Part shown: positions 24,821 through 38,497 of the stretch, piece after piece | How the letters are laid out: each line of letters opens with the position of its first letter | Position numbering within the stretch: position 1 is the first letter of the stretch | Assembly (NCBI GenBank): GCA_963575745.1 | Contig: CAUYUJ010004598.1 | Location: forward strand, 1 to 64,000 | Reading direction: 5' to 3' | DNA length: 64,000 nt | Origin: Prorocentrum cordatum | Taxonomy: Eukaryota; Sar; Dinophyceae; Prorocentrales; Prorocentraceae | Notes under the pieces: generated by a model | Seen by the model: only the letters and a program-made list of their open reading frames with translations | Database searches by the model: none | Told to the model about the DNA's origin: nothing | Translations under genes and position numbers: made by a program

Positions 24821-27800
24821 GCGTGTTCTCCCTCTTTCTCTGTTGTTTTATACTTTATATATATATATATATAAAATATATATGCATACGTGTGCATGCA
24901 CATACAAATATATTGATGGTATAGATAGATATACACGTACACAGATACGGAAACCTATAGATGTGCCAATATCACTATGTTTGTTGTCCATATAAGTGTG
25001 AAAAGAAAACATGTGCATAATCATATATATACACATGTGTATATACAAATATGTGATTACCTGCAAGACAAACGCACGCATGCATATACACACATGTGCA
25101 AAAACCTATACATATATAGAGAGAGAGAGAGTAAAGCATACATGCAGACATGCACACATACCTACATATCTATATGCATACATATATACATTGATACATA
25201 CATACAGACATACATGTCTGCATATCCACATATATATGTGTATGTATACATGCGTTTACACACATGCCCATACATGCATACGCACATGCATGCCCATATA
25301 TGCATAAATACGTACGTATACATATACATCTACACACAAATACAGCAAAATGTGCATAGATATGTACACATGAATATGCACATGCATGCTCATATATATA
25401 TATATGTACAAAGACATATTCATGTACGTACACATAAACATTTGCATATGCATACACGTGTACATATACATGTACACATACATACACGTCTACATCTACA
25501 CATGCAGCTACATGCACGTAAATATGCACATACATATACATATACATGCATGAAGACATACGTGCATGCATACATACACCTATACATGCATGCATGCATA
25601 CATTCATACAGACAGACTGACAAACAGACAAACAGACAGACATGCATGCATGCATGCATGTATGCATGCATACTTCCACACGTACATGCATACGTACATA
25701 TACATCCATGCATGCATACACACACGTACATACACACACACACATACATGCATACATACATTCAGACATACATACATGCACACGTACATACATACATGCA
25801 TGCATGCATACATGTACATGCATATGCATGCGTACATGCATACATGCATACATGCATAAATGCATGCATACATTCATTCATACAGTCATACATTCATGCA
25901 GTCATACATCCATACGTACATACATGCATATATATATATATGTTACATGCATGCATGAATGCATGCATGCATGCATGCATATATACATACGTATATACAT
26001 GCATGCATGCATGCATGCATGCATGCATGCATATGTGTCGGCGGTGCCTGGTGCGGAGCGAAACCCCCCCCCGGTAATCTCTCCTGAGGGGTTTCGAGCT
26101 GGCGCCATTCCCGGTGCGAGCCTGCACGAAAACCCCTGGTAAACACGACCTCCTCTGGTAGGCTGCACGAACCCCCCAGTAAGGACGCAACCCCCCCCGT
26201 AAGCGGCGCGCTCCGGGCACGCGCGAGGAGGAGGAGAGAGGGAGGAGGAGGTGAGGAGGGGAGGAGAAGGACGGAGGAGGAGGAGGAGGAGGAGGAGAGG
26301 AGGAGGAGGGAAGGAGGAGGAGGAGGAGGAGGATGAGGAGGAGGAGGAGGAGGAGGACGAGGAAGAGGAGGAGGAGGGGAGGGCAGGAGGAGGAGAAGGA
26401 GGAGGAGGGGATGAAGGGAGGAAGGCGAAACAAAGGCGAGCAGACGCGAATAGAGAACACAAGGCGAGCACACGCCACACTTCGACAGGGAGCCACCCTT
26501 CCCAACCGCCCCCCTGCCCCCCCCCCCCACCCCCACCCCCCACTCCCACCCCCACTCCCACAGGGGGGGGGGAGCCAGGTAGACGCAGTGCGGCCTGCAC
26601 TAACCCCCGGTAAAGCGACAGGGGAGGACCCAATGCGGCCTGCACGAACCCCCCCGGTAAACACGACCTCCTCTGGTAGGCTGCACGAAACCCCCCAGTA
26701 AGGACGCAACCCCTCCGTAAGCGGCGCGCTCCCGGCCTCGCGCCAGGAGGAGGAGGAGGAGGAAGACAGGAGGAGGAGGAGGAGGAGGAGGAGAGAAGGG
26801 GAGGAGAGGTGGAGGAGGAGGAGGAGGAGAGGAGGAGGAGGGGAGGGAGGAGAAGGGGAGGAGGTGGAGGAGGGAGGAGGAGGAGAGGAGGATAAGGGAG
26901 GACGAGGAGGAGGAGGAGGAGGAGGAGCAGGAGGAGGAGAAGGAGGAGGAGGATGAGAGGAGGAAGGCGAAACAAAGGCGAGCAGACGCAAATAGAGAAC
27001 ACAAGGCGAGCACACGCCACACTTCGACAGGGAGCCACCCTTGCCAACCGCTCCCTGCCCCCCCCCCCCCAACCCACCCCCCACTCCCACCCCCCCACTC
27101 CCACAGGGGGGGGGGAGCCCAGGTAGACGCAGTGCGGCCTGCACTAAACCCCCCGGTAAAGCGACAGGGGAGGACCCAATGCGGCCTGCACGAACCCCCC
27201 CGGTAAAGCGGCAAGGAGGGGGTGTTCTAAGCCGCTGGCGGCACCCGGTGCAGGCTGCACGAAACCCCCCGGTAGTGCACGAAACCCCCCGGTAGTGCTG
27301 GGGGGGGGGTTCGTGCCACGGCGCACCGCCAACAGATATACATACATACATGCAGACATACAAACATACATACACAAGCATATCCATATCAATGTTCACA
27401 GGTGTTCATTCCCCCAGAGCGGTCAAAGACAGCTGCGAAACGCTCTTGATATGCTACCAGCACGCCCCCCGATTATCCCCAGGGACCAAGACAGACAAAG
27501 ATGGTCCCAAAATGGCCCCCAGATTATCAACATGATCACGGACGAGTCCAGACTGATACTGAAATGTTGCAACAATCTCCCAGACCAACCATCTTAGACC
27601 GCACCTGGGGCCATGACGATGACGAAAAAACGCCCTGTCAACCACGACAAATTCGACACTGCTGACGACGGCGACGGCGACGCCGACGCTGACGGTGACA
27701 ATGAGGTTTACCGGGAGCCGAGACGTTGGGGGGTGGGGGGGGACGAGACTGAAAAGCGAACGAAAGGCAGGCGCCGCTCCGTCAGCCTCCGGGTTCGTGG

Positions 27801-30800
27801 ACAGCAGGCGCCAATATATGTATCCACGGTCCCGGATGTCGTGGTTGTTGGACTCCTTGGGGCGGGATCCGAATCGCTCGTATTAAACCGTCTGGAAACC
27901 CTGAATCCGGAGAGGCGTGCATCTCTTGGAGGACCGACCTCTGAATCCGCCGCCTTCCGCCAGATTTCCGCCAGACGCCCCTTGTTTCCCTCCGCCAGCT
28001 TCCGCCAGCCTGACGCGGCCCTTCGCCGAGGAGGAGACGACAACCTCGCGATCCCTCGATGGCGACGCCCTTTCTGGAGCGCCCTACATGGGCGCCTGGG
28101 GCCCCAGGCCCCAGCTTGGCTCCGACCTTCGCGAGCCAGCCAGTCCGCCGTCGGGCGGCATGGAAGCTCCGTCGCCCAAGAGAAAGAGACATGCCGGGTG
28201 TGGGCAGGGGTGACCTGTGCGAACCACCCTCTGATCGCCTTCGCAGCGGTAAGAGGAGAAACGCGAGCTCTCTGAACCGTTCATGCTCCTCTCTGCTGCT
28301 CCTCAGTTGGAGTCCTGCGCGGGACGCGCCAGACTGCTCACCCAGAGAGAGAGAGAGAGAGAGAGAAAAAAAAAAAAAAAATGCCCCACGGGCCCCCAGG
28401 TTGGGACGTCGGGCTGCGAGCCGCCATCTCGTCTTCCAACAAATACTGTTCTCACCTCTTTTTCGACTGCGCCCCCCTGCCGTCTCCGAAGCCCCGCCAC
28501 GGCCCCTCGCCCACCCTCGGGAGTCCCTCGAGATTCCTGGCCACTCACAACGCAACCTCGGAAAATATACAGCCTCGTCTCGACCCCAAGACTGCAATCC
28601 TCCAACATGGACGATCCTCACTGTAGGACCACCGTCCCTCGTAAAGTCATTATACGGGTCTGGATCCCAAGGCCGAAGCCCCTGTTATACATTCAATCGG
28701 TTATAGCTCCCTGAGACACGACTCCTCCTAAAAAGAAACAAGAATCGCCTGAGATCCTCTGTAATGTACTGAGAACCCTCGTCACCAACGAAGCATCCCT
28801 CGCAGAATCGTTTCTCACTCTCATGTCATCGATCCCTCGTAAAATCCGCCGATCAGGCGTGTGAGTCAAAAACAACTACAGCCTGAGCTTCAGCTCTGCG
28901 GGGTGCGGGGGGGCGGGGGGGACTCTGCTGGCTGGGGAAAGGGGGGGTTCTACCACATCTGGGGCCGCTCGGGACGGGGGGGGCCGGGGGGGCTCCGCCA
29001 GGGAATCGGTGGGGGGGGTTATACCATCTCTGGACCGCTCGGGTAGGGGGGGTATACCATTTCCAGCGCCCGCTCCCGCGCCGCAGAGGAAGATGTGGGG
29101 CGCTTGGCGAGGGAAGGCGGAAAGGGTTGAATGCGCCTACTCATCTGTTGCCTGAATCCAACCAAGACAGCAGGGGGGGGGGGGCCGAACAGGAACGCGA
29201 AGGGATGGGGGAGAAGAGGGAAGGGGGGGGGAAGGCAGTGCAAGGGTGGAAGGGAGCGGGGAAGTAAGGGGGGGAGGGGAGGGAGGGGGGGGGCGGGGAA
29301 GGGGGGGAGGGGACAAAAGGAGGAGCGGGGGGGCGGGGAAAGGGATCCGGGAGCAGAGGGAACGGAACGCGAAGATAGGGGGGAGGGGGCAAACGGAGGG
29401 GGGGGGGAGAGCGCGAGGGCGACAAAAAGAGAGAGGGGGAATTGGGGAAAGGGGGGTAAGGGCAGACAGGGGGGGCTAAAAGGGCAAAACAAGCGAAGGA
29501 GGAGAGTGGGAGAGAGGGAGAGGGGCAGGGATAGAATCGCGGAGGGGAGAAAGGGGAAGGGAAAAAAGGAGGCGGAGTGCGCGGGAGTGGAGGGAGCGGA
29601 AGTGAGGAGGGACGACGATCCAAGGGGGAGCGGCAACGCCGCAAAGGCCGCCAAGACGGCCCAAGAGAGCTCCTACACGTCCAAGATGGCCCCAAGACGG
29701 ACCAAGAGGCCCTACGAGGCCCCCCAAGCGCTCCGAGAGGACCCCCACGAGGACCCGCAAGAGGGCCCGAAGAGGCAAGAACACATTGATTTCCCTTGGG
29801 TCTTGTCTGTTTTTGAATTTACCGCCTTTTCGAGCTTCCCATACTCCAAGACGACCCAAGAGGTCCCCAAGACAGCATTCTTGGATAACACAAGCGGCCC
29901 CCAAGAGGGCTCCAAGACGGCTCAAGAGGGCCTGGAAACAGTCCAAGAGGCGCCCAAGACGGCACATGAGGGCCCCAGGACGGCCCCAAGAGGGGGAACA
30001 TGAACCGATGATTCGAGCCTTCCCCCAAAAAGCCCCAAGAGGCCCTGAGAGGTCCCAATAGGCTCCAAAAAGGCCCAAAAAGAGGCTCCGAAACGGCCCT
30101 CAAGAGGCTTGACAAATGCCTTCAAGATGCCCCCCCAGAAGTTCCCCACGATATCCCAACAAACCTCTAAAAAGCCTCGAACCCACAACCCTTGTTCTCT
30201 GGCGAGGTGGGCTGAAGGCCACCAGATAAGAGAAGATAGAAACGACGAGAAGGAGCATCATACGATGAACTATTCACGCTAGGTTCCGCCCAACCACCCA
30301 CCACCGAGCCAACCCGTGCGGGAACTAACCCGCCAACAAGCTCGACAGATGGACACGAGACAAACATTCGATTCAATACGTACTGCCTAAGGTGACTGCC
30401 AACACCCTCGTCCTCCTTCTCCTCCTCCTCCTCCTCCTCCTCCTCACTCCTCCTCCGCCTCCTCCTCCTTTTCCCCCTCCACGCCTTCTCCTCCTCCTCC
30501 TCCTCCTCGTCCTCCTCCTCCCCCCTCTTCTCTCCTCCTCATCGTCCTCCTCCTCCTCCTCCTCGTCCTCCTCCTCCTCCTCCTCCTCCTCCTCATCCTC
30601 CTCGTCCTCGTCCTCGTCCTCCTCCTCATCCTAATCATCCTCCTCCTCCTCATCCTCATCCTCTCTTTTGCCTCCTCGAGGTAAAGCTCACAAAACATGA
30701 AATAGGACGAGTTCGCACAGAGAGTCCCGGATCGTCGGCACAGGCCGGAGGCCTCTACAATATTGTGGGGGGTCTCCCTCCCACGGCACGAGTCCGTCGC

Positions 30801-32159
30801 AATGGGGAAACCACAAGGTACCGATACCGCTACTCGTCGGACCTCTTCCAAGGTGCGTTCTGACCAGGACTTCGAGGCGAATCCAGCGGTGGCGACACGG
30901 GCCTCCCAGGAGGCCAAAAAGGGGGAAATGAGGGAAGCGTAGAGGTTTGGGCACCTCTCCTCCTCCTCCAGCGCAAATAAAACTGGTCCTGGCCCTCCAT
31001 GCGCACGGAACTCGAGCACGCAAACCGATGCAGACCCACAGGCACTGAGAGTTGTGCTCGGCGCGGCAGCACTCTCGCCGCCGAGCAGAGCCGAGCGAGG
31101 GCGACAGAGCGAGCGGGGCGAGTGCCCTGAGCTACTTCGTGGACGATGGAAGGCTTGCCTGCGGACAATTCCAAGGCCGGGCTCACGGCGATGTTGCTGA
31201 ACGGTGATGCTGGGAACCAAGGTGTAGGAAATCAAGAACTACACTTTCCTACACCTCCCATCTGCGAACGGAGCGAGCGAGCACGGCACAGCCAAGTGCA
31301 GGAAAATCCGCGAGCCACGCGGTCCCACAATGCCGAATCCTACGTCGCCGTTGTCCACATCGCCCTTAGCGCGTCTACGGCAGTCAGCCTGGCGAGGGAC
31401 CCAACCATGCGAGGTTTACGCCACGTTACGCCACGATCCTAGCTATCGAAGTTCGCAACGTCAACTAGGAGGAGGAGGAGGAGGAGGAGGAGGAGGAGGA
31501 GGAGGAGGAGGAGGACCCCCTCCCACTCCAACCAGTGGTGGTGGATCGCTCAAGCAAAACGGAGGGGCCGCTCGAGTCACGGCGGTTCTCGGCCACGAGC
31601 AGGTTCCCCGCCCTGGGCGTCGGGAGCGGCCCGAAGACCAAACGCCCCGTCCGAGCCGAGTGGCCCTTCTTTCGGCGTCTTGTCGGCACGCAGCTGCAAG
31701 CATCGCGAGGCAGATGAGAAAAAACAGAACTGGGGGGACCGAAAAGTGACATAAACATAAAAACTCGGAGGTCCGCGCGGATTTCTCGGATCGGCGCTAG
31801 GGCCCCCCGGCGGCGCCTCCTGCGCCGCCCCTGGCGCGCTCCGCGCGCCAGGGAGGGGGGTCCAGCGCCGATCCGAGAAATCCGCGCGGACCTCCGAGTT
31901 TTTATGTTTATGTCACTTCTCGTTCCCCTAAAAACGGGGGGGCGGNNNNNNNNNNNNNNNNNNNNNNNNNNNNNNNNNNNNNNNNNNNNNNNNNNNNNNN
32001 NNNNNNNNNNNNNNNNNNNNNNNNNNNNNNNNNNNNNNNNNNNNNTCATCATCAGCATCACCACCATCATCATCATCATCATCAGCATCATCAGCATCAT
32101 CATCATCAGCATCATCATCATTATCATCATCATCGTCGTCGTCGTCGTCGTCATCGTCC

Positions 32160-32201
<42 letters not shown>

Positions 32202-35200
32202 GCATCATCAGCATCATCAGCATCAGCATCATCATCATCATCATCAGCATCATAATCATCATCATCAGCAGCATCAGCATCAGCATCAGCATCATCATCA
32301 TCATCCTCATCATCATCAGCATCATCATCAGCATCATCATCATCACCACCATCATCATCATCATCGTCATCATCATCAGCATCATCATCATCAGCATCAT
32401 CATCAGCAGCAGCATCATTATCATCATCATCCGCATCAGCATCAGCATCATCAGCAGCATCATCATCATCACCACCATCAGCATCATCATCAGCAGCAGC
32501 ATCATCATCATCAGCATCAGCATCATCACCACCACCATCATCATCATCATCGTCATCGTTATCATCCTATTCCTCCTCCTCCTCGTCCTCCTCATCTTCC
32601 TCGTCCTCCTCCTCCTGCACCTCCTGCACGTCGACCAACACAACAAAAACCAAAACTGCGGCAGAGCTGATTGAGCACCGAGGTTTCGCTGAATCAGGGG
32701 AAAAAGCGAACATGGTTTTCAATGATCTGCACGCTCCCGCCTTTGACCCTTCGGACGGGCCTTCAGACGGCTGGATGGTTGCAAGAGAGAGCTCCAAGGC
32801 AGCCCAACAGGATCCTAAGGAGCAGCCCAAACAGTGTCATAATGGGCTCCGAGATGGCCCAAACAGAGCACCGAGGAGGCCACGCGGAGGCTCCCACACA
32901 GCCCCAAGAGCCCCCAAGTGGCACCAAAAAACAGAGAGCAGCCCAAGAGCTGGCCGAGGAGGCCCAGGAGGGTTCCGGGGTACAGAAACTGCCCCGAAAA
33001 ACCTCCCCATCGACCCCAACATCACCAAAAATGGCCCCAAAATGTTTTGCCTTACGATCCCGCATACCCGCTAACAATAACTCACATCGGTTGGAAGACG
33101 GTGGGTCACAGATGAACAGTAACACGAAAGAGCGGAAGCAGAGCGAGAGGGAGTCGAACAGCGAATAATTCCACCTCGCGTGAAGTGCAGAGCTTCAACA
33201 GAGAAAGGAGCACAGCGTCCTTGACAACAACGCTCGCCTCCTGCACCACATAATTGACCTTGGCAGAAGGCTTTGGTGTTTGACGCCCTCGGTTGCAATA
33301 GACATTGGAGGACAGGTACAAGCTCGCTGATCGGAGGCCAACACGTGTAGATGCCTTTTGCAGGGCACGTGTTCGGAGCAACAGTGACCTGGACATGGCG
33401 TTCCCTGGTGCCAGGGTAATCCATAGATCTCCCAAGGCCAAAACTCATCCCCCGAAGAACGAAAAAACCTGGCCCTGCCCCGCCAGTTGATGCCCGGCAG
33501 CCTTTCCTCAACGGGGAGGGGCTTAAAGCCTCGAGCACGAGCCGAATGCCAAACGAGTGGCAACGGTGGCTGTCGAGCCTCTCGAGGCCCGAGATGCGGC
33601 TGGAGAGCCCGATCGGCACACGACTCCCTCGTGTTGGGAGGGGCTTGTCCCCCTACAGGGGGGATGTTGGACGAAACATAAAAAATACCCCACACAAAAA
33701 AAATGGTCAAAATATGCTCCAAAAATGGGCCCCCGACTATTTTTTCCTATTTTTGAATATTCCCCCTGTAAAGGGACAGGCCCGACTTAACCCTCGTGGG
33801 GAGGGGGGGGGGGGGGCAATCGCCTCGCCCGTGAGGCAGACGCCCTCCGCGCCCCTCGCCTGCACCCGGGATGCCCCAAGGCGGACCCCAGCCAGGACGC
33901 CTGTCCTCCCTCTCAAGATCCACCAAAGCGTTGTGGACGCCATGCACTGGACACTCTAACAATCCTACGATGAATCGAAAATGTGCTAGAAGATGTGTAA
34001 GACATGTCCTAAACATTCCCAACAATCCTGTGGTGTTGGGTCCTCGTTTTGAAGAGACGGTGCCCCGCGTCTCCTTCCTTCCTCCCGCTCCCCCCTCCTC
34101 CCCCTCCCACACCCATTCTGGCACACCCCTCACACGCTTCGTGGCCCAATAGGGAGTTCCACCGAAGGCCCCAGTGGCTGCGCCCGCATGCGGTTCCACC
34201 CCCCATTCTGGCACACCCCTCACACGTTTCGTGGCCCCATAGGGAGCTCCACCGAAGGCCCCAGTGGCTGCGCCCGCATGCGGTTCCACCCCCCATTCTG
34301 GCACACCCCTCACACGTTTCGTGGCCCCATAGGGAGCTCCACCGAAGGCCCCAGTGGCTGCGCCCGCATGCGGTTCCACCCCCCATTCTGGCACACCCCT
34401 CACACGTTTCGTGGCCCCATAGGGAGCTCCACCGAAGGCCCCAGTGGCTGCGCCCGCATGCGGTTCCACCCCCCATTCTGGCACACCCCTCACACGTTTC
34501 GTGGCCCCATAGGGAGCTCCACCGAAGGCCCCAGTGGCTGCGCCCGCATGCGGTTCCACCCCCCATTCTGGCACACCCCTCACACGTTTCGTGGCCCCAT
34601 AGGGAGCTCCACCGAAGGCCCCAGTGGCTGCGCCCGCATGCGGTTCCACCCCCCATTCTGGCACACCCCTCACACGTTTCGTGGCCCCATAGGGAGCTCC
34701 ACCGAAGGCCCCAGTGGCTGCGCCCGCATGCGGTTCCACCCCCATTCTGGCACACCCCTCACACGTTCGTGGCCCCATAGGGAGCTCCACCGAAGGCCCC
34801 AGTGGCTGCGCCCGCATGCGGTTCCACCCCCATTCTGGCACACCCCTCACACGCTTCGTGGCCCCATAGGGAGCTCCACCGAAGGCCCCAGTGGCTGCGC
34901 CCGCATGCGGTTCCACCCCCCATTCTGGCACACCCCTCACACGTTTCGTGGCCCCATAGGGAGCTCCACCGAAGGCCCCAGTGGCTGCGCCCGCATGCGG
35001 TTCCCCCCCATTCTGGCACACCCCTCACACGTTTCGTGGCCCCATAGGGAGCTCCACCGAAGGCCCCAGTGGCTGCGCCCGCATGCGGTTCCACCCCCCA
35101 TTCTGGCACACCCCTCACACGTTTTCGTGGCCCCATAGGGAGCTCCACCGAAGGCCCCAGTGGCTGCGCCCGCATGCGGTTCCACCCCCCATTCTGGCAC

Positions 35201-35968
35201 ACCCCTCACACGTTTCGTGGCCCCATAGGGAGCTCCACCGAAGGCCCCAGTGGCTGCGCCCGCATGCGGTTCCACCCCCCATTCTGGCACACCCCTCACA
35301 CGTTTCGTGGCCCCATAGGGAGCTCCACCGAAGGCCCCAGTGGCTGCGCCCGCATGCGGTTCCACCCCCCATTCTGGCACACCCCTCACACGTTTCGTGG
35401 CCCCATAGGGAGCTCCACCGAAGGCCCCAGTGGCTGCGCCCGCATGCGGTTCCACCCCCCATTCTGGCACACCCCTCACACGTTTCGTGGCCCCATAGGG
35501 AGCTCCACCGAAGGCCCCAGTGGCTGCGCCCGCATGCGGTTCCACCCCCCATTCTGGCACACCCCTCACACGTTTCGTGGCCCCATAGGGAGCTCCACCG
35601 AAGGCCCCAGTGGCTGCGCCCGCATGCGGTTCCACCCCCCATTCTGGCACACCCCTCACACGTTTCGTGGCCCCATAGGGAGCTCCACCGAAGGCCCCAG
35701 TGGCTGCGCCCGCATGCGGTTCCACCCCCCATTCTGGCACACCCCTCACACGTTTCGTGGCTCCATAGGGAGCTCCACCGAGCGCCCCAGTGGCTGCGCT
35801 CGCATGCGGTTCCACCCCCCCATTTCGGCACACCCCTCACACGTTTCGTGGCCCGAGGGCGCCACCGAAGAATATATCCACAATTGCGGTATTCACAACT
35901 ACGCATGGTTGGGTCTTTCGTCAGGCTAATATTATGTGTTCAAACATGTTCATATATATATATAAACT

Positions 35969-36006
<38 letters not shown>

Positions 36007-36262
36007 TATGTATATGTGTGTGTGTTTGAAACATGTTCTAGACATCTGGACATTATGTGGCAGCATGCTTCCTCTCCATTACCCGACTTCCACAACCCAA
36101 GCGGGGGTGACCCTGAGGGGGGGCATGAGTTCGATCCGCTGGTGCACCGAGCTGCCGCAGACAGATGCCCCCCGCATGCCCCACCTATCGGCAACTAGCG
36201 GGAGCTGCCGGCGGCTGCGGGGCAAATGTTTTGGGCGGCTCGGTGCAAAAACCGATCGAACT

Positions 36263-36305
<43 letters not shown>

Positions 36306-38400
36306 GGCACACACCCCGTTTGCGGGATCCCGATCCCCCCTCTCCACCAGGGGGGAGGCGGTCGTGACCGTGGTCGAGCCCGGGCCCCCAGCGGGTGCAG
36401 CGGGCGAGGGGGGCGAGGCGTCGTGTGGAAGCAGTCTGGGCACCCCTACCCCCGTGCGAGAGGCGAGTGTGAGAGCCACGGCCTCCCGTCGCACGGCCAA
36501 ACCTCTGAGGATGGGCGCTCGGCGAAAATCAGCCGCCAGAAGGCAGCCCCGAAAGAATGATGCGCAGGAAAATCAACGCCAGTCAAACATGCTACCCCTA
36601 CCGTCCTCACGCAAAAAAATAGAACTCGTTGACGTCCTCTTAGTTTCCCGAACCATCGCCCGTCATATCAAAATCGCATGAGATGGCCATCATCACCGTC
36701 GCTTGTGCCATCCGCAGCTGCAGCATCAATGTCAAATAGAGCTCGGCAGTCACAGAAGACTCAGAATAGCCCCAGGACAGCCACCAGACCATCCTCGTCA
36801 CAAACACCGTAGTCAGTTCCGTCGCCATGATCGCCAACACCGCAGACGTCCCCGACATCGCCTACCCCCTCCCGCGGAACAGCTGAGAGGCGCCTTGGTC
36901 TCGATGAGCTCCAGAAGCACGCTGATCGCTCTTTCGCACGCCCTCTCCAGCTTCACCTTCCATACTGGAGGGAGGGGCGGCGCGCGGTGGACGGGTGGGC
37001 TTGCCAGGCTCGCGAGCCGAGCCAGGCACGCGAGAGCGGCCAGAATTTGAAACAGCTCGCGGCTACAGTCAGAGCTTTGATGCAGGGACTCTCGAGGAAA
37101 GAACTAAGCCTCGACGTCTGACCTCGGAGCGCGCGAGAGCGCCTGGCAGTTCCGTGAGTCTGGGTCCTGGGGGCCCTAGCACTTACAATCCTCCATGCAG
37201 AAAGCCCGAAGGGACCTGAGGGCACTCTTCTCAGTGCCTCGCGGCGAGGTGGCGGGCGCAAGTACAGTAAAAGGTATGCCGCGAGGAACCTGTTTGACCA
37301 CAGCTGGGCTAAGATCCACGGGGAGCGCCCGAGGAAACCCTGGATGGGGACCCAAGGAACCCCGAGCCCCTTCCGAAACCGAAGTGGACCTCCTCTCAGG
37401 GTTCTGACTGTGCTCGTGCTGCGTTCTGTCCCAGTTCGTCGCGCGCGCTTCGAAGGCACACCGTGATCGAGCCCCTCACGAGGGGGGGCGCCTGGATGCG
37501 AGAACCAGGAGAGAGACTATCACCAGTGTGAAGGGGAACTGGGACCACTTCCCATATTTTCTATATTTTCTGGGGAATCGACGATTCATTGTGTCTGCGT
37601 GTTTTTTCCCCTCCTGACAGTGGCATGCGTGTGCATGTCCACCACCTTGTCTTCGGCACGCTGGGACGCGACAGAATATGCATTGGTTGGATGTGGGCGT
37701 GGGGCGTCTGCAGCTCTCCGGGGCCGAGCCCCCCAACCTCTCGAGCGAGCGAGCTCCGAGAACCGTCCCCCCTTCGTGCCGCTCACCCGCGCCCCCGAAC
37801 GCCGAGACAGCCAAAAACCGCCTCAAAACGACTGCAAGACGCCCCGAGACCATCCAAAGACGACTCAACGAGCCCCAAGAGACTGGAAGATCTCCAAAAG
37901 ACGCCCCGAGTGGTCCCAAGAAGCCTTCACGGGGCACACACACACACACACACAGAGACCACCGGCGAGGCACTCAGAGACGAAAAGCATGGCCAGCCTC
38001 GATCAGATCGCCTTGGGAAAAACGTCAGAGAGCCCCAGGACGCCCCCAAGACGACCCGAGACGGCCATATGAGCGCCCAGAGACAGCCCAATGACTGCCC
38101 GAGAATCCCCAAGAGGGCCCCAAGAGGGCCCCAAGACTGCCTCAAAACTCGCCGAGTCCCAAGGATGGTTTAACCGAGGCCTTTTCGGGAGAGCTCTCTG
38201 GAACCATCGCGCCAAGACGGCCCAGAGACCCCTGACGGGCCCTCAGCGGGCCGCCAACAGGAAATCAACGGGTCCCCGACAAAGACATGTCCCAAACGCC
38301 CCCAAGACGGCCCATTGAAGCACGAGGAAAGATAGAGAGAGAAAGAGAGAGAGAGAGAGAGACACACACACACACACACACATACTTATACACACAAACA

Positions 38401-38444
<44 letters not shown>

Positions 38445-38454
38445 GAAAGACACA

Positions 38455-38497
<43 letters not shown>

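Larger units (their letters stand above)
18532..27786 (-). other. Intron between adaptin exons 9 and 10
   Basis: GC-AG intron of about 9.26 kb. It holds two CCAAGAGG elements, a T-shaped foldback, the CATA/TGCA microsatellites and the CCCCCCGGTAA tandem duplication. No other coding exon was recognised. Confidence 0.75.

Noticed and set aside
27890-27935. SVLQEMHA word upstream of exon 9, resembling the VL-x-x-A-T segment before it
   Set aside because: It would need an intron of roughly 50 bases or less and lacks a donor or acceptor in the right phase; probably chance.
30710-30760. [10 protein letters not shown] on the minus strand, resembling the adaptin ATLCENL segment in the missing part
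   Set aside because: The residues on both sides do not match and the reading phase does not fit the phase-0 pattern.
31734-31928. Viral hairpin end (T-shaped terminal repeat)
   Set aside because: Only the shape is similar. No replication or capsid gene is nearby and two copies sit inside introns; treated as a foldback element.
34110-36198. Long repeat-protein frames on both strands (30-residue period, up to 424 codons)
   Set aside because: They follow from a 90-base satellite without stops. Both strands are equally open and 1-2-base indels between units are uncorrected.
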